Assembly: GCA_003278855.1 (NCBI GenBank)
Contig: QCCU01000005.1
Coordinates: forward strand, 36,453 to 100,452
Length of the DNA stretch: 64,000 nucleotides
Source: Prochlorococcus sp. AG-347-M23
GTDB taxonomy: Bacteria > Cyanobacteriota > Cyanobacteriia > PCC-6307 > Cyanobiaceae
Direction of reading: 5' to 3'
The translations under genes were made by a program, and so were the position numbers. The notes under the pieces are model-generated. The model ran no database searches and had not been told where the DNA came from. It saw nothing but the letters and a program-made list of their open reading frames with translations. Shown piece by piece: positions 22,537 through 32,176 of the stretch (positions within the stretch are counted from its first letter, which is position 1; every line of letters begins with the position of its first letter).

Positions 22537-23112
22537 TTAAGAAAAAATTTCAATTAAATCTGGAATAATTTTTTTTAATGCTTTACCTCTATGACTACAA
22601 GAGTCTTTAATATCATTATTCATTTCTGCGAAAGTTAATCTGGTAGAACTCTCCTCAAAAATTGGGTCATACCCAAAACCACTTATTCCTCTTGGGTTTA
22701 AAATAATTTTGCCATGACATTTGGCCTCAGATTCAATAATCACTTCACCATTTGGGGAACAAACACAAATATTAGCAATAAAGAAAGCACTTCTATTTTG
22801 CACTCCATCAAGTTCTCTTAAAACTCGTTCAATTCTCTTCTGATCATTTTCTGCATATCTAGATGAGTAAATGCCAGGCTTACCACCTAGTGCTTCAATA
22901 CAAATTCCTGAATCATCTGCTATTGAAAAATTATTTGTTTTTCTCGAAACTTCACTCGCTTTTTTAATTGCATTATCTCTAAATGTCAGTCCATCCTCTT
23001 CAACTTCTAATGATTCTGGCTGGAGTAACAATTTACAATTAACTCCAGCAAGCAATTTCTTATATTCTTCAATTTTACCTTTATTCTTACTCGCTAAAAA
23101 TAAATTTTTCAT
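22537..23112 (-). CDS. rdgB: dITP/XTP pyrophosphatase (Ham1/RdgB); start taken at internal Met
   Basis: MKNLFLASKNKGKIEEYKKLL, SIADDSGICIEALGGKPGIYSSRYA, GFGYDPIFE. Confidence 0.93.
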   Translation of the reverse strand: MKNLFLASKNKGKIEEYKKLLAGVNCKLLLQPESLEVEEDGLTFRDNAIKKASEVSRKTNNFSIADDSGICIEALGGKPGIYSSRYAENDQKRIERVLRELDGVQNRSAFFIANICVCSPNGEVIIESEAKCHGKIILNPRGISGFGYDPIFEESSTRLTFAEMNNDIKDSCSHRGKALKKIIPDLIEIFS

Positions 23113-23114
23113 CC

Positions 23115-24569
23115 TTATTTTCCCGCCAAATTTATAAATTCTTGGCCCCACTCTAATACCTCAATTAGATAAGATTCTTTTGGTGCTTCACAATATAACC
23201 TTAAAAGAGGTTCCGTTCCTGAAAACCTAAAAAGAAGCCAAAAATTTTTATCAATTCTCAACTTTATTCCATCGATCTTTGAGATACTTTTTAACTTGTG
23301 ATTATTAATATTCTCAGGAATATTATCTATGATAAATTCTTTTACGTTATTTTTTTCTGACTGATTTGGAAATTTAATATCAATTCTTTTATAAAAACTT
23401 GGCCCAAAATCTTCTTGAATTTCATCTAAGGTTTCATATAAATATTGAGATTTTTCAGCAATTCCATTTAATAAAACCATCGCTGCATATAGAGCATCTC
23501 TTTCAGGCATAAAGTCACCAAAACCAACTCCCCCAGATTCCTCTCCTCCAATAAATATTTTTTCTTTAATCATTTTTTCAGCAATATATTTAAAGCCAAC
23601 TGGAAGTTCAAAAACATCTCTATTTTGACTCTCTGATATATTTTTAATAATATCTGAACCACTAACGGTCTTTAAAACTGGATAAGAATTATTTTTAATT
23701 TCGCCCAAATAGCTAATAAAGTATGGGAGTAAATCTTGAGTACTAGAGTATCTTCCTTTTTCATCAATTGCCGCAATTCTATCACCATCCCCATCAAATA
23801 TAATTCCTAAAGTTTTCACTTCATTTGTTGAATTTTTAATTAGTGTTTGTTTTAGATCATCTGCATAATTCAAAAGAGGTTCAGGAGGTTTTCCTCCAAA
23901 AAAAGGATCTGCATCTTTCCTGATTTCTGAAATCACTTCTAAATCATTAGAAGCAAAAATCTCAGACATACAATTTGCAGCTGAACCATGCATGGAATCT
24001 ACAAAAATTCTCAATTTCATTTTTTTTAATCTCTTGGAAATATGGTCAATATCAAAAAGGGATTTAATTCTATCTAAATGAAATTTCTTAATATCAACCA
24101 ATTGATTAATACCATCTATTTTTTCAATTGAATTTCCAAGCATTAATCTTTTTTCAACTTCACTTGTAAAGGATTCGTCAACAGAACATCCATTAAAACT
24201 CTTTATTTTCAAACCTAGCCAATTATATGGATTATGACTTGCTGTAATTACTAACGCTCCAAGACAACCGACTTCTTTAGCATAGAAACTACAAGAGGGT
24301 GTTGTAACAAAGCCATCAGATAAGATGGGTTCGAAACCACATCCTCTTACAAAAGGCACTATTTGCTTGGCAAATTCACAAGCCATAAATCTGCGATCAT
24401 ATCCAATAATAATTTTCTTTGAATTAACTTCTTTATAGTATTGATAATGCAACTCCTGACATGCAGCGACAACAACTCTTGAAAGATTGGACAGGTTAAA
24501 GTCAAAACCAATAATTCCTCTCCAACCATCAGTTCCAAATTTTATCTTGTCTAAGATATCAGCTTTCAA
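23115..24569 (-). CDS. Phosphoglucomutase/phosphomannomutase family protein
   Basis: KFGTDGWRGIIG, VITASHNPYNWLGLKIK, IFDGDGDRIAAID, FRFSGTEPLLRLYCEA. Confidence 0.93.
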   Translation of the reverse strand: MKADILDKIKFGTDGWRGIIGFDFNLSNLSRVVVAACQELHYQYYKEVNSKKIIIGYDRRFMACEFAKQIVPFVRGCGFEPILSDGFVTTPSCSFYAKEVGCLGALVITASHNPYNWLGLKIKSFNGCSVDESFTSEVEKRLMLGNSIEKIDGINQLVDIKKFHLDRIKSLFDIDHISKRLKKMKLRIFVDSMHGSAANCMSEIFASNDLEVISEIRKDADPFFGGKPPEPLLNYADDLKQTLIKNSTNEVKTLGIIFDGDGDRIAAIDEKGRYSSTQDLLPYFISYLGEIKNNSYPVLKTVSGSDIIKNISESQNRDVFELPVGFKYIAEKMIKEKIFIGGEESGGVGFGDFMPERDALYAAMVLLNGIAEKSQYLYETLDEIQEDFGPSFYKRIDIKFPNQSEKNNVKEFIIDNIPENINNHKLKSISKIDGIKLRIDKNFWLLFRFSGTEPLLRLYCEAPKESYLIEVLEWGQEFINLAGK

Positions 24570-24649
24570 ATTTAAAATTTCCTTGATTTCTTTTAATTAT
24601 CTATACTAATTTAAATGAGTAAATTTTAAAACCGCCCTTAAACAATAAT

Positions 24650-26068
24650 TTGAATTCTCTTCATTTAAAAAGTTTTATAAGATGCAAAAGAAAAGCATGG
24701 CTCGATTTTAAGGGTGAAAAATCTTATGAAGTTTGGTCTCCCCACAAAGCTATAGATAAAATTAAGCAGTTTCAAATTTTCTCTAAATTTTGTAATGGTG
24801 AAATATATACAGGATTAAAAGCCTGTGAAAATGGTTATCAAGGGGTAATTGGATTAAAAATCAAAGGGAATCTTTTCCAAAATATAAACGCAGAGATACG
24901 TCCACAATTACTTGTAAAGACTACAGGTAAAAGTAAATGGGGACAATATAAATATTTACCTGCTGTTTATAAGTTAGGCTACAAAACAACAAAAGAACAT
25001 TTATTCGACTTAGCTTTTAGTTCTATTCTATTAGAAACTTTTCAAGAATCTAAAATTGAGAAAGGATTAGTAATTTCAACTTTTGATAAAAAAGTTAAGG
25101 TTGAAGAAATTTATTTAAATAAAAAATTAAGAAAAAAAGTTTTAAATGTTTTATTAAATTTGGATGAATGCTTGGAGGGATCCATACCAGACATAACTCA
25201 AGATAGAAAAAAATGTACTATTTGTTCCTGGCAAAAATTTTGTAACAAAGAAGCAAAAATAAATGGATATCTAACAGATATAGATGGAATAGGTTCCAAA
25301 ACCGCCTCATTACTCAAAGCGAAAGGAATAACTAATACCCAAACATTAGCTGCGTATAACGAGAAACAACTTGGAGAGAAATTATCTAAATCGAACGATA
25401 AAAAGTATGAAAAAGCGTCCGTATTTGTAAAGCAAGCACAAGCATATATCTCTGGAGAAGCATATTTAATTTCTAATAAAAATAATACGGAAGATTTATT
25501 AGAAAAAATATGTTCGGGATTTTATATATTAGATATTGAGTCAAATCCGGATGAAAGGCATGATTTTTTATATGGATTTTTAAAAGTAAAAAATTTGGCC
25601 ATAAAAAAAGAAAATCTTATTTATGAACCAATCTTAAATCTTAAAAATAATAAAGGAAAATCTTACAGGCAAATTATTGAAATACTTTTTTCACACAAGG
25701 AATGGCCAGTTTTGCATTACGGAGAAACTGAAAAAATATCATTAATTAATATTGCTAAAGAACTAAATTTTAGTTTTGAAGAAATTGATTCACTTGCCTC
25801 AAGATTTATTGACTTACATACCTTAATTAGAAAGTCTTGGATATTACCACTAAAAAACTATAGCTTGAAAACTGTTTCTAATTGGCTTGGATTCGAATGG
25901 ATGCAGAAAAATGTAAGTGGCTCGAAAGCACTTTATTGGTGGATTCAATATCAAATTAAAGAAAACGAAATATTTTTAAAAAAAATTATCCAATATAACA
26001 AAGATGATTGTTTGGCTACTCTAAAAATTGCAGAATATTTAATCAAAGATCAATTAAAGAAAAATTGA
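24650..26068 (+). CDS. RecB/Cas4-like (TM0106-type) nuclease with HhH and C-terminal RNase H-like exonuclease domain (TTG start)
   Basis: N-terminal FIRCKRKAWLD, C-x2-C-x5-C (CTICSWQKFC), HhH-like LTDIDGIGSKTASLLKAKGI, DEDD-type motifs YILDIES and YNKDDCLATL. Confidence 0.8.
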   Translation: MNSLHLKSFIRCKRKAWLDFKGEKSYEVWSPHKAIDKIKQFQIFSKFCNGEIYTGLKACENGYQGVIGLKIKGNLFQNINAEIRPQLLVKTTGKSKWGQYKYLPAVYKLGYKTTKEHLFDLAFSSILLETFQESKIEKGLVISTFDKKVKVEEIYLNKKLRKKVLNVLLNLDECLEGSIPDITQDRKKCTICSWQKFCNKEAKINGYLTDIDGIGSKTASLLKAKGITNTQTLAAYNEKQLGEKLSKSNDKKYEKASVFVKQAQAYISGEAYLISNKNNTEDLLEKICSGFYILDIESNPDERHDFLYGFLKVKNLAIKKENLIYEPILNLKNNKGKSYRQIIEILFSHKEWPVLHYGETEKISLINIAKELNFSFEEIDSLASRFIDLHTLIRKSWILPLKNYSLKTVSNWLGFEWMQKNVSGSKALYWWIQYQIKENEIFLKKIIQYNKDDCLATLKIAEYLIKDQLKKN

Positions 26069-26890
26069 TCCTACAGATTTATTGATAATAATTTTTCCAA
26101 AAATTTCAGAAAAAAAATAACTTCCTTCCTCTAAATATTTTCTTTTTATCATTGCTAAACCTTTTATTTGAGAATCTGATTTAAAAAAACTAGTGATTTT
26201 GCCTACAGAAATATGCTTGGCGGAATTTATATATAAATTTTTATCTGCAAAGTCTAAATTCAAATTAGATTCTAATGATTTCCAAGTTCTTATTTCCTGT
26301 TTTAAAGAAGAAACATTTTTTATTTTTGACATTGTTTCTTGCCCTAAATAACAACCTTTATTAAAATTTATAAGATCTTTTAATCCCAATTCAAGAGGAT
26401 TATTTTTTCCGTTTATTTCCATTTCTAAAGAAGGTATGGCCTGATTAATCTTCCAAAGTTTTAAATCATTGGAATTTAGTAAATTTAATTTATTTTTATA
26501 TATTTCAAATTCTTGATCTTCTTTTTTGAAGAAAATAGGCTCAAAAGTTCTCCATGAACTAGCTTCATCAATTTGCTGAATTCTATTTATCAAGTAAGAT
26601 TCACTTATAAGTACATCGTCTGCTGGAAAAATAATTTGATTAAAGTAATCAGTTATTTCATGAGTGTTACCCGCCAAAATAATAACTTCTAAGTTTCTTT
26701 CTAAAAAATTAATTTCAATTAATGACCTTAAAACTCCATTTGGAGTTAACCAACAAGTTTTGATAACTTTATTTTCTGAATTTAGGATATTACCAGTTGT
26801 TATTCCATTCAAAAATGTTCTGGCATCTTTTCCAGTAATAGAAAAACAATCAAATTTTTCAAGCCAAAACTTTTTTGTTGTATCTTGCAT
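26054..26890 (-). CDS. Folate-binding YgfZ/GcvT-like protein
   Basis: DARTFLNGITTGNI, DLINFNKGCYLGQETMSKIKNVSSLKQEIR (KGCYxGQE motif). Confidence 0.88.
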   Translation of the reverse strand: MQDTTKKFWLEKFDCFSITGKDARTFLNGITTGNILNSENKVIKTCWLTPNGVLRSLIEINFLERNLEVIILAGNTHEITDYFNQIIFPADDVLISESYLINRIQQIDEASSWRTFEPIFFKKEDQEFEIYKNKLNLLNSNDLKLWKINQAIPSLEMEINGKNNPLELGLKDLINFNKGCYLGQETMSKIKNVSSLKQEIRTWKSLESNLNLDFADKNLYINSAKHISVGKITSFFKSDSQIKGLAMIKRKYLEEGSYFFSEIFGKIIINKSVGSIFL

Positions 26891-26900
26891 TTTGAAATAA

Positions 26901-27461
26901 TTATAAAAAGTCTTTTATTGTAAAAAGACTCTTTAATTTAACATTTTCATCTTTAAGGGCTTCTAATCCCCCTTCTTGCCTATCGACTATAGACAAAACT
27001 TCCTCAACAAGATAATTATTTTCGCGCAACTTTTTTATTGCTTTTATTACTGAACCAGCTGTTGTTACTACATCCTCCAAAACAGTTACCAAAGTTCCTT
27101 CCTCTAATGTAGGTCCCTCTATTCCAGCTTTGGTTCCGTATTGTTTTATTTCTTTCCGAATTATTAAACCATTAAGTCCTAAGCCTTGCGAAGCTGCTTT
27201 GACGATTAATCCGCTTACAAGAGGATCTGCACCTAAAGTCAAGCCTGCCACAGTTTTTGACCTTGAGTCCTTTAACTCTAAAAATAATTCACTTATTAAA
27301 TTTAAGCCTTGGCCATTTAATGATACCGGTTTACAATTCAAGTAATGACTGCTTTTTTTTCCTGAAGATAAAGTGAAGTTTCCTTTCTTGTAAGATTTTT
27401 CAATTAACTGGGTTAATAATTTTGTCTTATTTACGTCATACTTTTCAGAGAAATTTCCCAT
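26901..27461 (-). CDS. pyrE: Orotate phosphoribosyltransferase
   Basis: [54 protein letters not shown]. Confidence 0.95.
   Translation of the reverse strand: MGNFSEKYDVNKTKLLTQLIEKSYKKGNFTLSSGKKSSHYLNCKPVSLNGQGLNLISELFLELKDSRSKTVAGLTLGADPLVSGLIVKAASQGLGLNGLIIRKEIKQYGTKAGIEGPTLEEGTLVTVLEDVVTTAGSVIKAIKKLRENNYLVEEVLSIVDRQEGGLEALKDENVKLKSLFTIKDFL
26904..26930 (-). terminator. Candidate intrinsic terminator overlapping the pyrE 3' end
   Basis: Minus strand AGTCTTTT-TACAAT-AAAAGACT followed by TTTTT; the stem covers the last pyrE codons. Confidence 0.5.
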
Positions 27462-27602
27462 TTGTAAAAGTTAAATTTATATTTACAGATTAGAAGAAAA
27501 AAAAGAAATCTCACAAAAACTTCCTAATGAGGTGTTTTTTGAAATATTATTTTTATATTGTATATTGAAATTCAATGTAATTAAAATTACATAAATTCCC
27601 TT

Positions 27603-27675
27603 GGGGGTGTAGCAATCTGGTGAATGCACCAAACTCATAATTTGGCTAAGGCGAGTTCGATCCTCGCCACCCCCA
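27603..27675 (+). tRNA. tRNA with CAT anticodon, probably elongator tRNA-Met
   Basis: Acceptor GGGGGTG/CACCCCC; anticodon stem-loop CCAAA-CTCATAA-TTTGG; T arm GCGAG-TTCGATC-CTCGC. The stem lacks the initiator-type G:C triplet. Confidence 0.9.
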
Positions 27676-27693
27676 TTATTTATTTGTCATTGA

Positions 27694-28962
27694 ATGAAAA
27701 TAACTCTACTTTTATTTCTTTTATTTCTACCAGCTTTTTTCGCAGCGAGTGAACTCTCTTTTTTATTAATAAGGCCAAGTAAAGTTTTACGGTTAATAGA
27801 AGAAAAAAAGAAAGGAGCATTTTCAATTTTAAAAATCCAAAAACGTTTTAGATCTTCACTAATTGCTTCTCAATTTGGAGTAACAATTTCATTAATTGCA
27901 ATTGGATGGCTTAGCAATAACCTTGCTAAGGATTATTGGAAAAGCAATATTTTATCAAATAGATTTTATGATCTTCTATTGTTTTTATTTGTTGTTTTAG
28001 TTGTTACTCTCGTTTCTGGACTAATCCCTAAAGCTTTAGTAATTAACAATCCAGAATCTGCTGCATTAAGGCTTACAACAATATTTGATGCCGTGAGAAA
28101 AGCCATGAATCCTATAGTGAAAACAATAGAATTCTTTGCTAGCGCCTGTTTAGGATTGTTCAATTTAAATAACAAATGGGATTCTTTAAACTCGGGTTTA
28201 TCAGCTGGAGAATTAGAAACTCTTATAGAAACAGATAACGTAACAGGTTTAAAACCAGATGAAAAGAATATTCTTGAAGGAGTTTTTGCTTTAAAAGATA
28301 CTCAGGTTAGAGAAGTGATGATTCCAAGATCTGAAATGGTAACTTTGCCAAAAAATATAACCTTTTCAGAACTTATGAAACAAGTAGATAAAACTCGACA
28401 TGCTCGCTTCTTTGTGATTGGTGAGTCTTTAGATGATGTATTAGGTGTATTAGATTTGCGTTATCTAGCTAAGCCAATATCAAAAGGTGAAATGGAAGCC
28501 GATACATTATTAGAGCCATTCCTTTTACCAGTAACAAAAATCATAGAAACATGTTCACTAGCAGAAATATTTCCAATAGTAAGAGACTACAATCCTTTCT
28601 TACTAGTAGTTGATGAACACGGTGGAACAGAAGGACTTATAACTGCAGCTGATCTAAATGGTGAAATAGTTGGGGAGGAAATGCTCAATAATAGAATTTA
28701 TTCAGACATGAGAATGTTAGATAATTTCTCTAAAAAATGGTCAATAGCTGGAAAATCAGAAATTGTTGAAATCAATAAAAAGATAGGATGTTCAATTCCA
28801 GAAGGGACTGATTATCATACTCTTGCTGGATTTATGTTAGAAAAATTTCAAATGGTTCCAAAAATTGGCGACGTTTTAGATTTTAATAATATTAAATTTG
28901 AAGTTATTTCTATGTCAGGGCCAAAAATTGATCGTGTTAAAATAATTCTTCCCAAAAGCTAA
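27694..28962 (+). CDS. CNNM/CorC-type membrane protein with CBS domain pair (hemolysin-like)
   Basis: DUF21-like TM region, VREVMIPRSEMVTLPKN, LLVVDEHGGTEGLITAADLNGEIVGE. Confidence 0.9.
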   Translation: MKITLLLFLLFLPAFFAASELSFLLIRPSKVLRLIEEKKKGAFSILKIQKRFRSSLIASQFGVTISLIAIGWLSNNLAKDYWKSNILSNRFYDLLLFLFVVLVVTLVSGLIPKALVINNPESAALRLTTIFDAVRKAMNPIVKTIEFFASACLGLFNLNNKWDSLNSGLSAGELETLIETDNVTGLKPDEKNILEGVFALKDTQVREVMIPRSEMVTLPKNITFSELMKQVDKTRHARFFVIGESLDDVLGVLDLRYLAKPISKGEMEADTLLEPFLLPVTKIIETCSLAEIFPIVRDYNPFLLVVDEHGGTEGLITAADLNGEIVGEEMLNNRIYSDMRMLDNFSKKWSIAGKSEIVEINKKIGCSIPEGTDYHTLAGFMLEKFQMVPKIGDVLDFNNIKFEVISMSGPKIDRVKIILPKS

Positions 28963-29012
28963 ATGTGACTCCCCATAGAGGATAATGATAATTAATATAT
29001 GGATTTGAAATT

Positions 29013-30017
29013 ATGCAACCAACCTCATCACCAGTAAAGGTTGGAGTCATAGGTATAGGAAATATGGGCTGGCATCATGCTCGAGTACTCAGTTTACTCA
29101 AAGATGCAAATCTCATTGGAGTAGCAGATCCAAATGAGGAGAGAGGTAAATTAGCTATTGAACAATTTCAATGTGAATGGTTCAAAGATTATAAGGACCT
29201 AATTCCAAAAGTTGATGCTATCTGTATCGCTGTACCTACACTACTTCATCATAAAGTAGGACTAGATTGTCTCAAGGGAGGTGCTAACGTTCTCATTGAA
29301 AAACCAATTGCAGCTAACGAGTTGGAAGCAAAATCTTTAATAGAGGCTGCTAATGCAAATAACTGTCTATTACAAGTTGGGCATATTGAAAGATTTAATC
29401 CTGCTTTTAGAGAATTAAATAAAATAGTAAATAATGAAGAAATTGTTGTTTTAGAAGCAAGGAGGCATAGTCCTCATGCAGACAGAGCAAATGATGTATC
29501 TGTAGTAATGGATTTAATGATTCATGACATTGATCTTATTTTGGAGCTTGTAAACTCAAAAATACAAAAATTAGCAGCAGTTGGAGGAAGAAATAGCGAA
29601 GGATTAATAGATTATGTCAATGCTACTTTAGTTTTTAAAAATAATGTTATTGCAAGCCTAACTGCAAGCAAAATGAGTCATAAAAAAATTAGAAATTTAA
29701 GTGCTCACTGCCAAAAAGGTCTAGTAGAGACTGATTTCTTAAATCACTCTTTACAAATCCATCGAAAGTCTCATGAATCATACACAGCAGAGCATGGAGA
29801 ATTAGTTTATAGAAATGATGGATATGTCGAAGAAGTTAGCACAACCTCCATTGAACCTCTTTATGCAGAATTGGAGCATTTTCTTAAATGCGTGCAGGGT
29901 AAAGAAATTCCTGAGGTAGATGGTGAGCAAGCCTCAAGAGCATTAAAAATTGCTGATTTTATAGAAAGTGCTGTAGATAATTCTGGAGATGCGATTTTAC
30001 TTGAAAATCCCTTCTAA
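29013..30017 (+). CDS. Gfo/Idh/MocA family oxidoreductase
   Basis: KVGVIGIGNMGWHHARVLS, NVLIEKPIAA, QVGHIERFNPAFREL. Confidence 0.92.
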   Translation: MQPTSSPVKVGVIGIGNMGWHHARVLSLLKDANLIGVADPNEERGKLAIEQFQCEWFKDYKDLIPKVDAICIAVPTLLHHKVGLDCLKGGANVLIEKPIAANELEAKSLIEAANANNCLLQVGHIERFNPAFRELNKIVNNEEIVVLEARRHSPHADRANDVSVVMDLMIHDIDLILELVNSKIQKLAAVGGRNSEGLIDYVNATLVFKNNVIASLTASKMSHKKIRNLSAHCQKGLVETDFLNHSLQIHRKSHESYTAEHGELVYRNDGYVEEVSTTSIEPLYAELEHFLKCVQGKEIPEVDGEQASRALKIADFIESAVDNSGDAILLENPF

Positions 30018-30043
30018 TAGTAACAATCTAAACTAAAAGAATT

Positions 30044-30184
30044 TTATTTAAATCCAACTGCAGCTTGCCAAACAAACACTAATAAAAAGAAAAATAAAGG
30101 AATCAGTGGAAGAACATCAACAGTTGGAGCAAAGGCCTTATAAGCCTCGGGCAATTCAGCGAATGTATTAAATAGAATGAGCAC
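30044..30184 (-). CDS. psbK: Photosystem II protein K (46 aa, GTG start; absent from ORF track)
   Basis: Hand translation: (V)[45 protein letters not shown]; just downstream of tgt. Confidence 0.96.
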
Positions 30185-30217
30185 CTTTTTGATAATTTAA
30201 TTAATTATGATAAGACG

Positions 30218-31336
30218 TTACCATGTATGGTGAGCAATAGAGGATGTTTTCCAAGGAGCGAAATCATTTGTAAAACAATTATCTCTAATTGCAGTAGAAA
30301 TTGCATTGGTGAATCTTATTAAGTGAGCAATATTATGCAAACTTATGAGAGTTAGGCCTAATATTTCGTCATTTCTAATTAGATGATGCAAATATGCTCG
30401 AGAATAGGATTTACAGGTTTCGCATCTACAAGTTTTGTCAATCGGAGAAAAGTCATTTTTAAATCGAGCATTTCGCAAATTCAATCTTTCGTCATTAAAA
30501 AATGCAGTCCCATGTCTTCCGAGTCTTGTAGGCAAAACACAGTCAAATATATCGAATCCATTAGCAACAGCTAGAGAAATTTCTTTTAAAGAGCCAATTC
30601 CCATTAAATATCTTGGTTTATTTATTGGTAAGAATTTCGGGACGTAATTAATTACACTATGAATTTCTTCGACTGCCTCGCCAACACTTACACCTCCCAC
30701 TGCTATTCCAGGCAGGTCAAAAGAACTTGTATATTTTGCGCTATATTCTCTCAATCTCGGATACTTTCCACCTTGAACTATACCAAATAATGCTTGATTG
30801 GATTTCTGATGAGTCTCAACACATTTTTGCAACCATGAATGAGTTCTTTGTAATGATTCCTCAATATCATTTTCGTTAGCTGTATGTGGAGGACAATGAT
30901 CAAAAGCCATCGCGACATCCGATCCAAGATCCATTTGAATCTGTATTACTTTTTCAGGTGATAAAAAAACATGACTACCATCTCTTGGATTTTTAAATTC
31001 CACACCTTTGTCAGAAATATTATTTAATTTGGCCAAACTAAAAACTTGATAACCGCCTGAATCAGTAAGAATAGGCTTAGGCCAATTCATGAACTTATGT
31101 ATTCCGCCAGATTCTTTAACTAGTTTTTCTCCAGGTTGTAAATGAAGATGAAAGGTATTTGAGAGAATCATTTCTGATCCTGTAGAGGTTAACTGCTTAG
31201 ATGAAATTCCTTTAACCGTTGCCAAAGTACCCACAGGCATAAATTTTGGGGTGTTTACCTGACCATTTGATGTATGAAATATACCAGTTCTTGCCGCTGT
31301 ATTACTGCAATTCGATGTAATTTCAAATTCAAACAC
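30218..31336 (-). CDS. tgt: Queuine tRNA-ribosyltransferase
   Basis: [80 protein letters not shown]. Confidence 0.96.
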   Translation of the reverse strand: MFEFEITSNCSNTAARTGIFHTSNGQVNTPKFMPVGTLATVKGISSKQLTSTGSEMILSNTFHLHLQPGEKLVKESGGIHKFMNWPKPILTDSGGYQVFSLAKLNNISDKGVEFKNPRDGSHVFLSPEKVIQIQMDLGSDVAMAFDHCPPHTANENDIEESLQRTHSWLQKCVETHQKSNQALFGIVQGGKYPRLREYSAKYTSSFDLPGIAVGGVSVGEAVEEIHSVINYVPKFLPINKPRYLMGIGSLKEISLAVANGFDIFDCVLPTRLGRHGTAFFNDERLNLRNARFKNDFSPIDKTCRCETCKSYSRAYLHHLIRNDEILGLTLISLHNIAHLIRFTNAISTAIRDNCFTNDFAPWKTSSIAHHTW

Positions 31337-31435
31337 GATAATTTATAAAATTTTTTAATCCTTTTTCATTAATCTACCCTATTATTTAGTATTGAATCTA
31401 TTTTTTATCTCATCAAAAAATATTTAATAAAAAAT

Positions 31436-32176
31436 TTGGCAGGATCTTGGATTTTCTATACGACATTTCCAAAGATACCTTTAATTAATCCCGAATTTAA
31501 GAATATTGCACAATTTGCCCCGCCTTTAGGATTTTTGATTGGAACAATACAGAGTTATATCTTTCTTTTTTTCATAACAAACTCATGGTCAATTTATGCA
31601 TCTGCATTAATTTGTTTAGCTTCAGGATATTTAATTACTGGTGGGCTACACATTGATGGTTTAATGGATACTTTCGATGGTATTTTTGCGGGTAAAAAGA
31701 AACGTCTAAAAGCCATGAAAGACAGTAAAGTTGGATCCTTTGGCGTTCAAGCTTTAGTTTTTATAACTTTAATTCAAATTGCTTGCATACTGAAAATTCA
31801 AAACCTAATAATTTTTGCATTACCTATATGCTTATTTTGGGGTAGATTTTCAAATTTATTTTTTATAGAAAAATTTAAATATATGAGTTACAAGAAAAAA
31901 TCTATAAGTCACAAAAAGTTTTGGAATGGTTTTAAGAAAGAATCTTTGATCTCCATTTTTTTTCTCTTAATTTTCATTGCATATCAATTTATTTCAATTA
32001 CATCCCAAGCAATATTAATTAAATTTCTAATTCTTATTTTGATTGGTATTTTTCTAAGCTATTCTATCCCAAACATACTAGGTAATAAAATTGGAGGCTT
32101 CAACGGAGATACCTGCGGTGCAAGTGTTGTACTCGTTGAAACTGCAATGATGTTCATGCATGCAATTCTTTTATAG
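31436..32176 (+). CDS. cobS: Adenosylcobinamide-GDP ribazoletransferase (TTG start; true start uncertain)
   Basis: YLITGGLHIDGLMDTFDGIFAGKKKRLKAMKDSKVGSFG, GGFNGDTCGASVVLVE. Confidence 0.92.
   Translation: MAGSWIFYTTFPKIPLINPEFKNIAQFAPPLGFLIGTIQSYIFLFFITNSWSIYASALICLASGYLITGGLHIDGLMDTFDGIFAGKKKRLKAMKDSKVGSFGVQALVFITLIQIACILKIQNLIIFALPICLFWGRFSNLFFIEKFKYMSYKKKSISHKKFWNGFKKESLISIFFLLIFIAYQFISITSQAILIKFLILILIGIFLSYSIPNILGNKIGGFNGDTCGASVVLVETAMMFMHAILL

Noticed and set aside
24650-26068. Possible CRISPR-associated Cas4
   Set aside because: No repeat array or other cas genes found in the window; architecture better fits a TM0106-type RecB nuclease.
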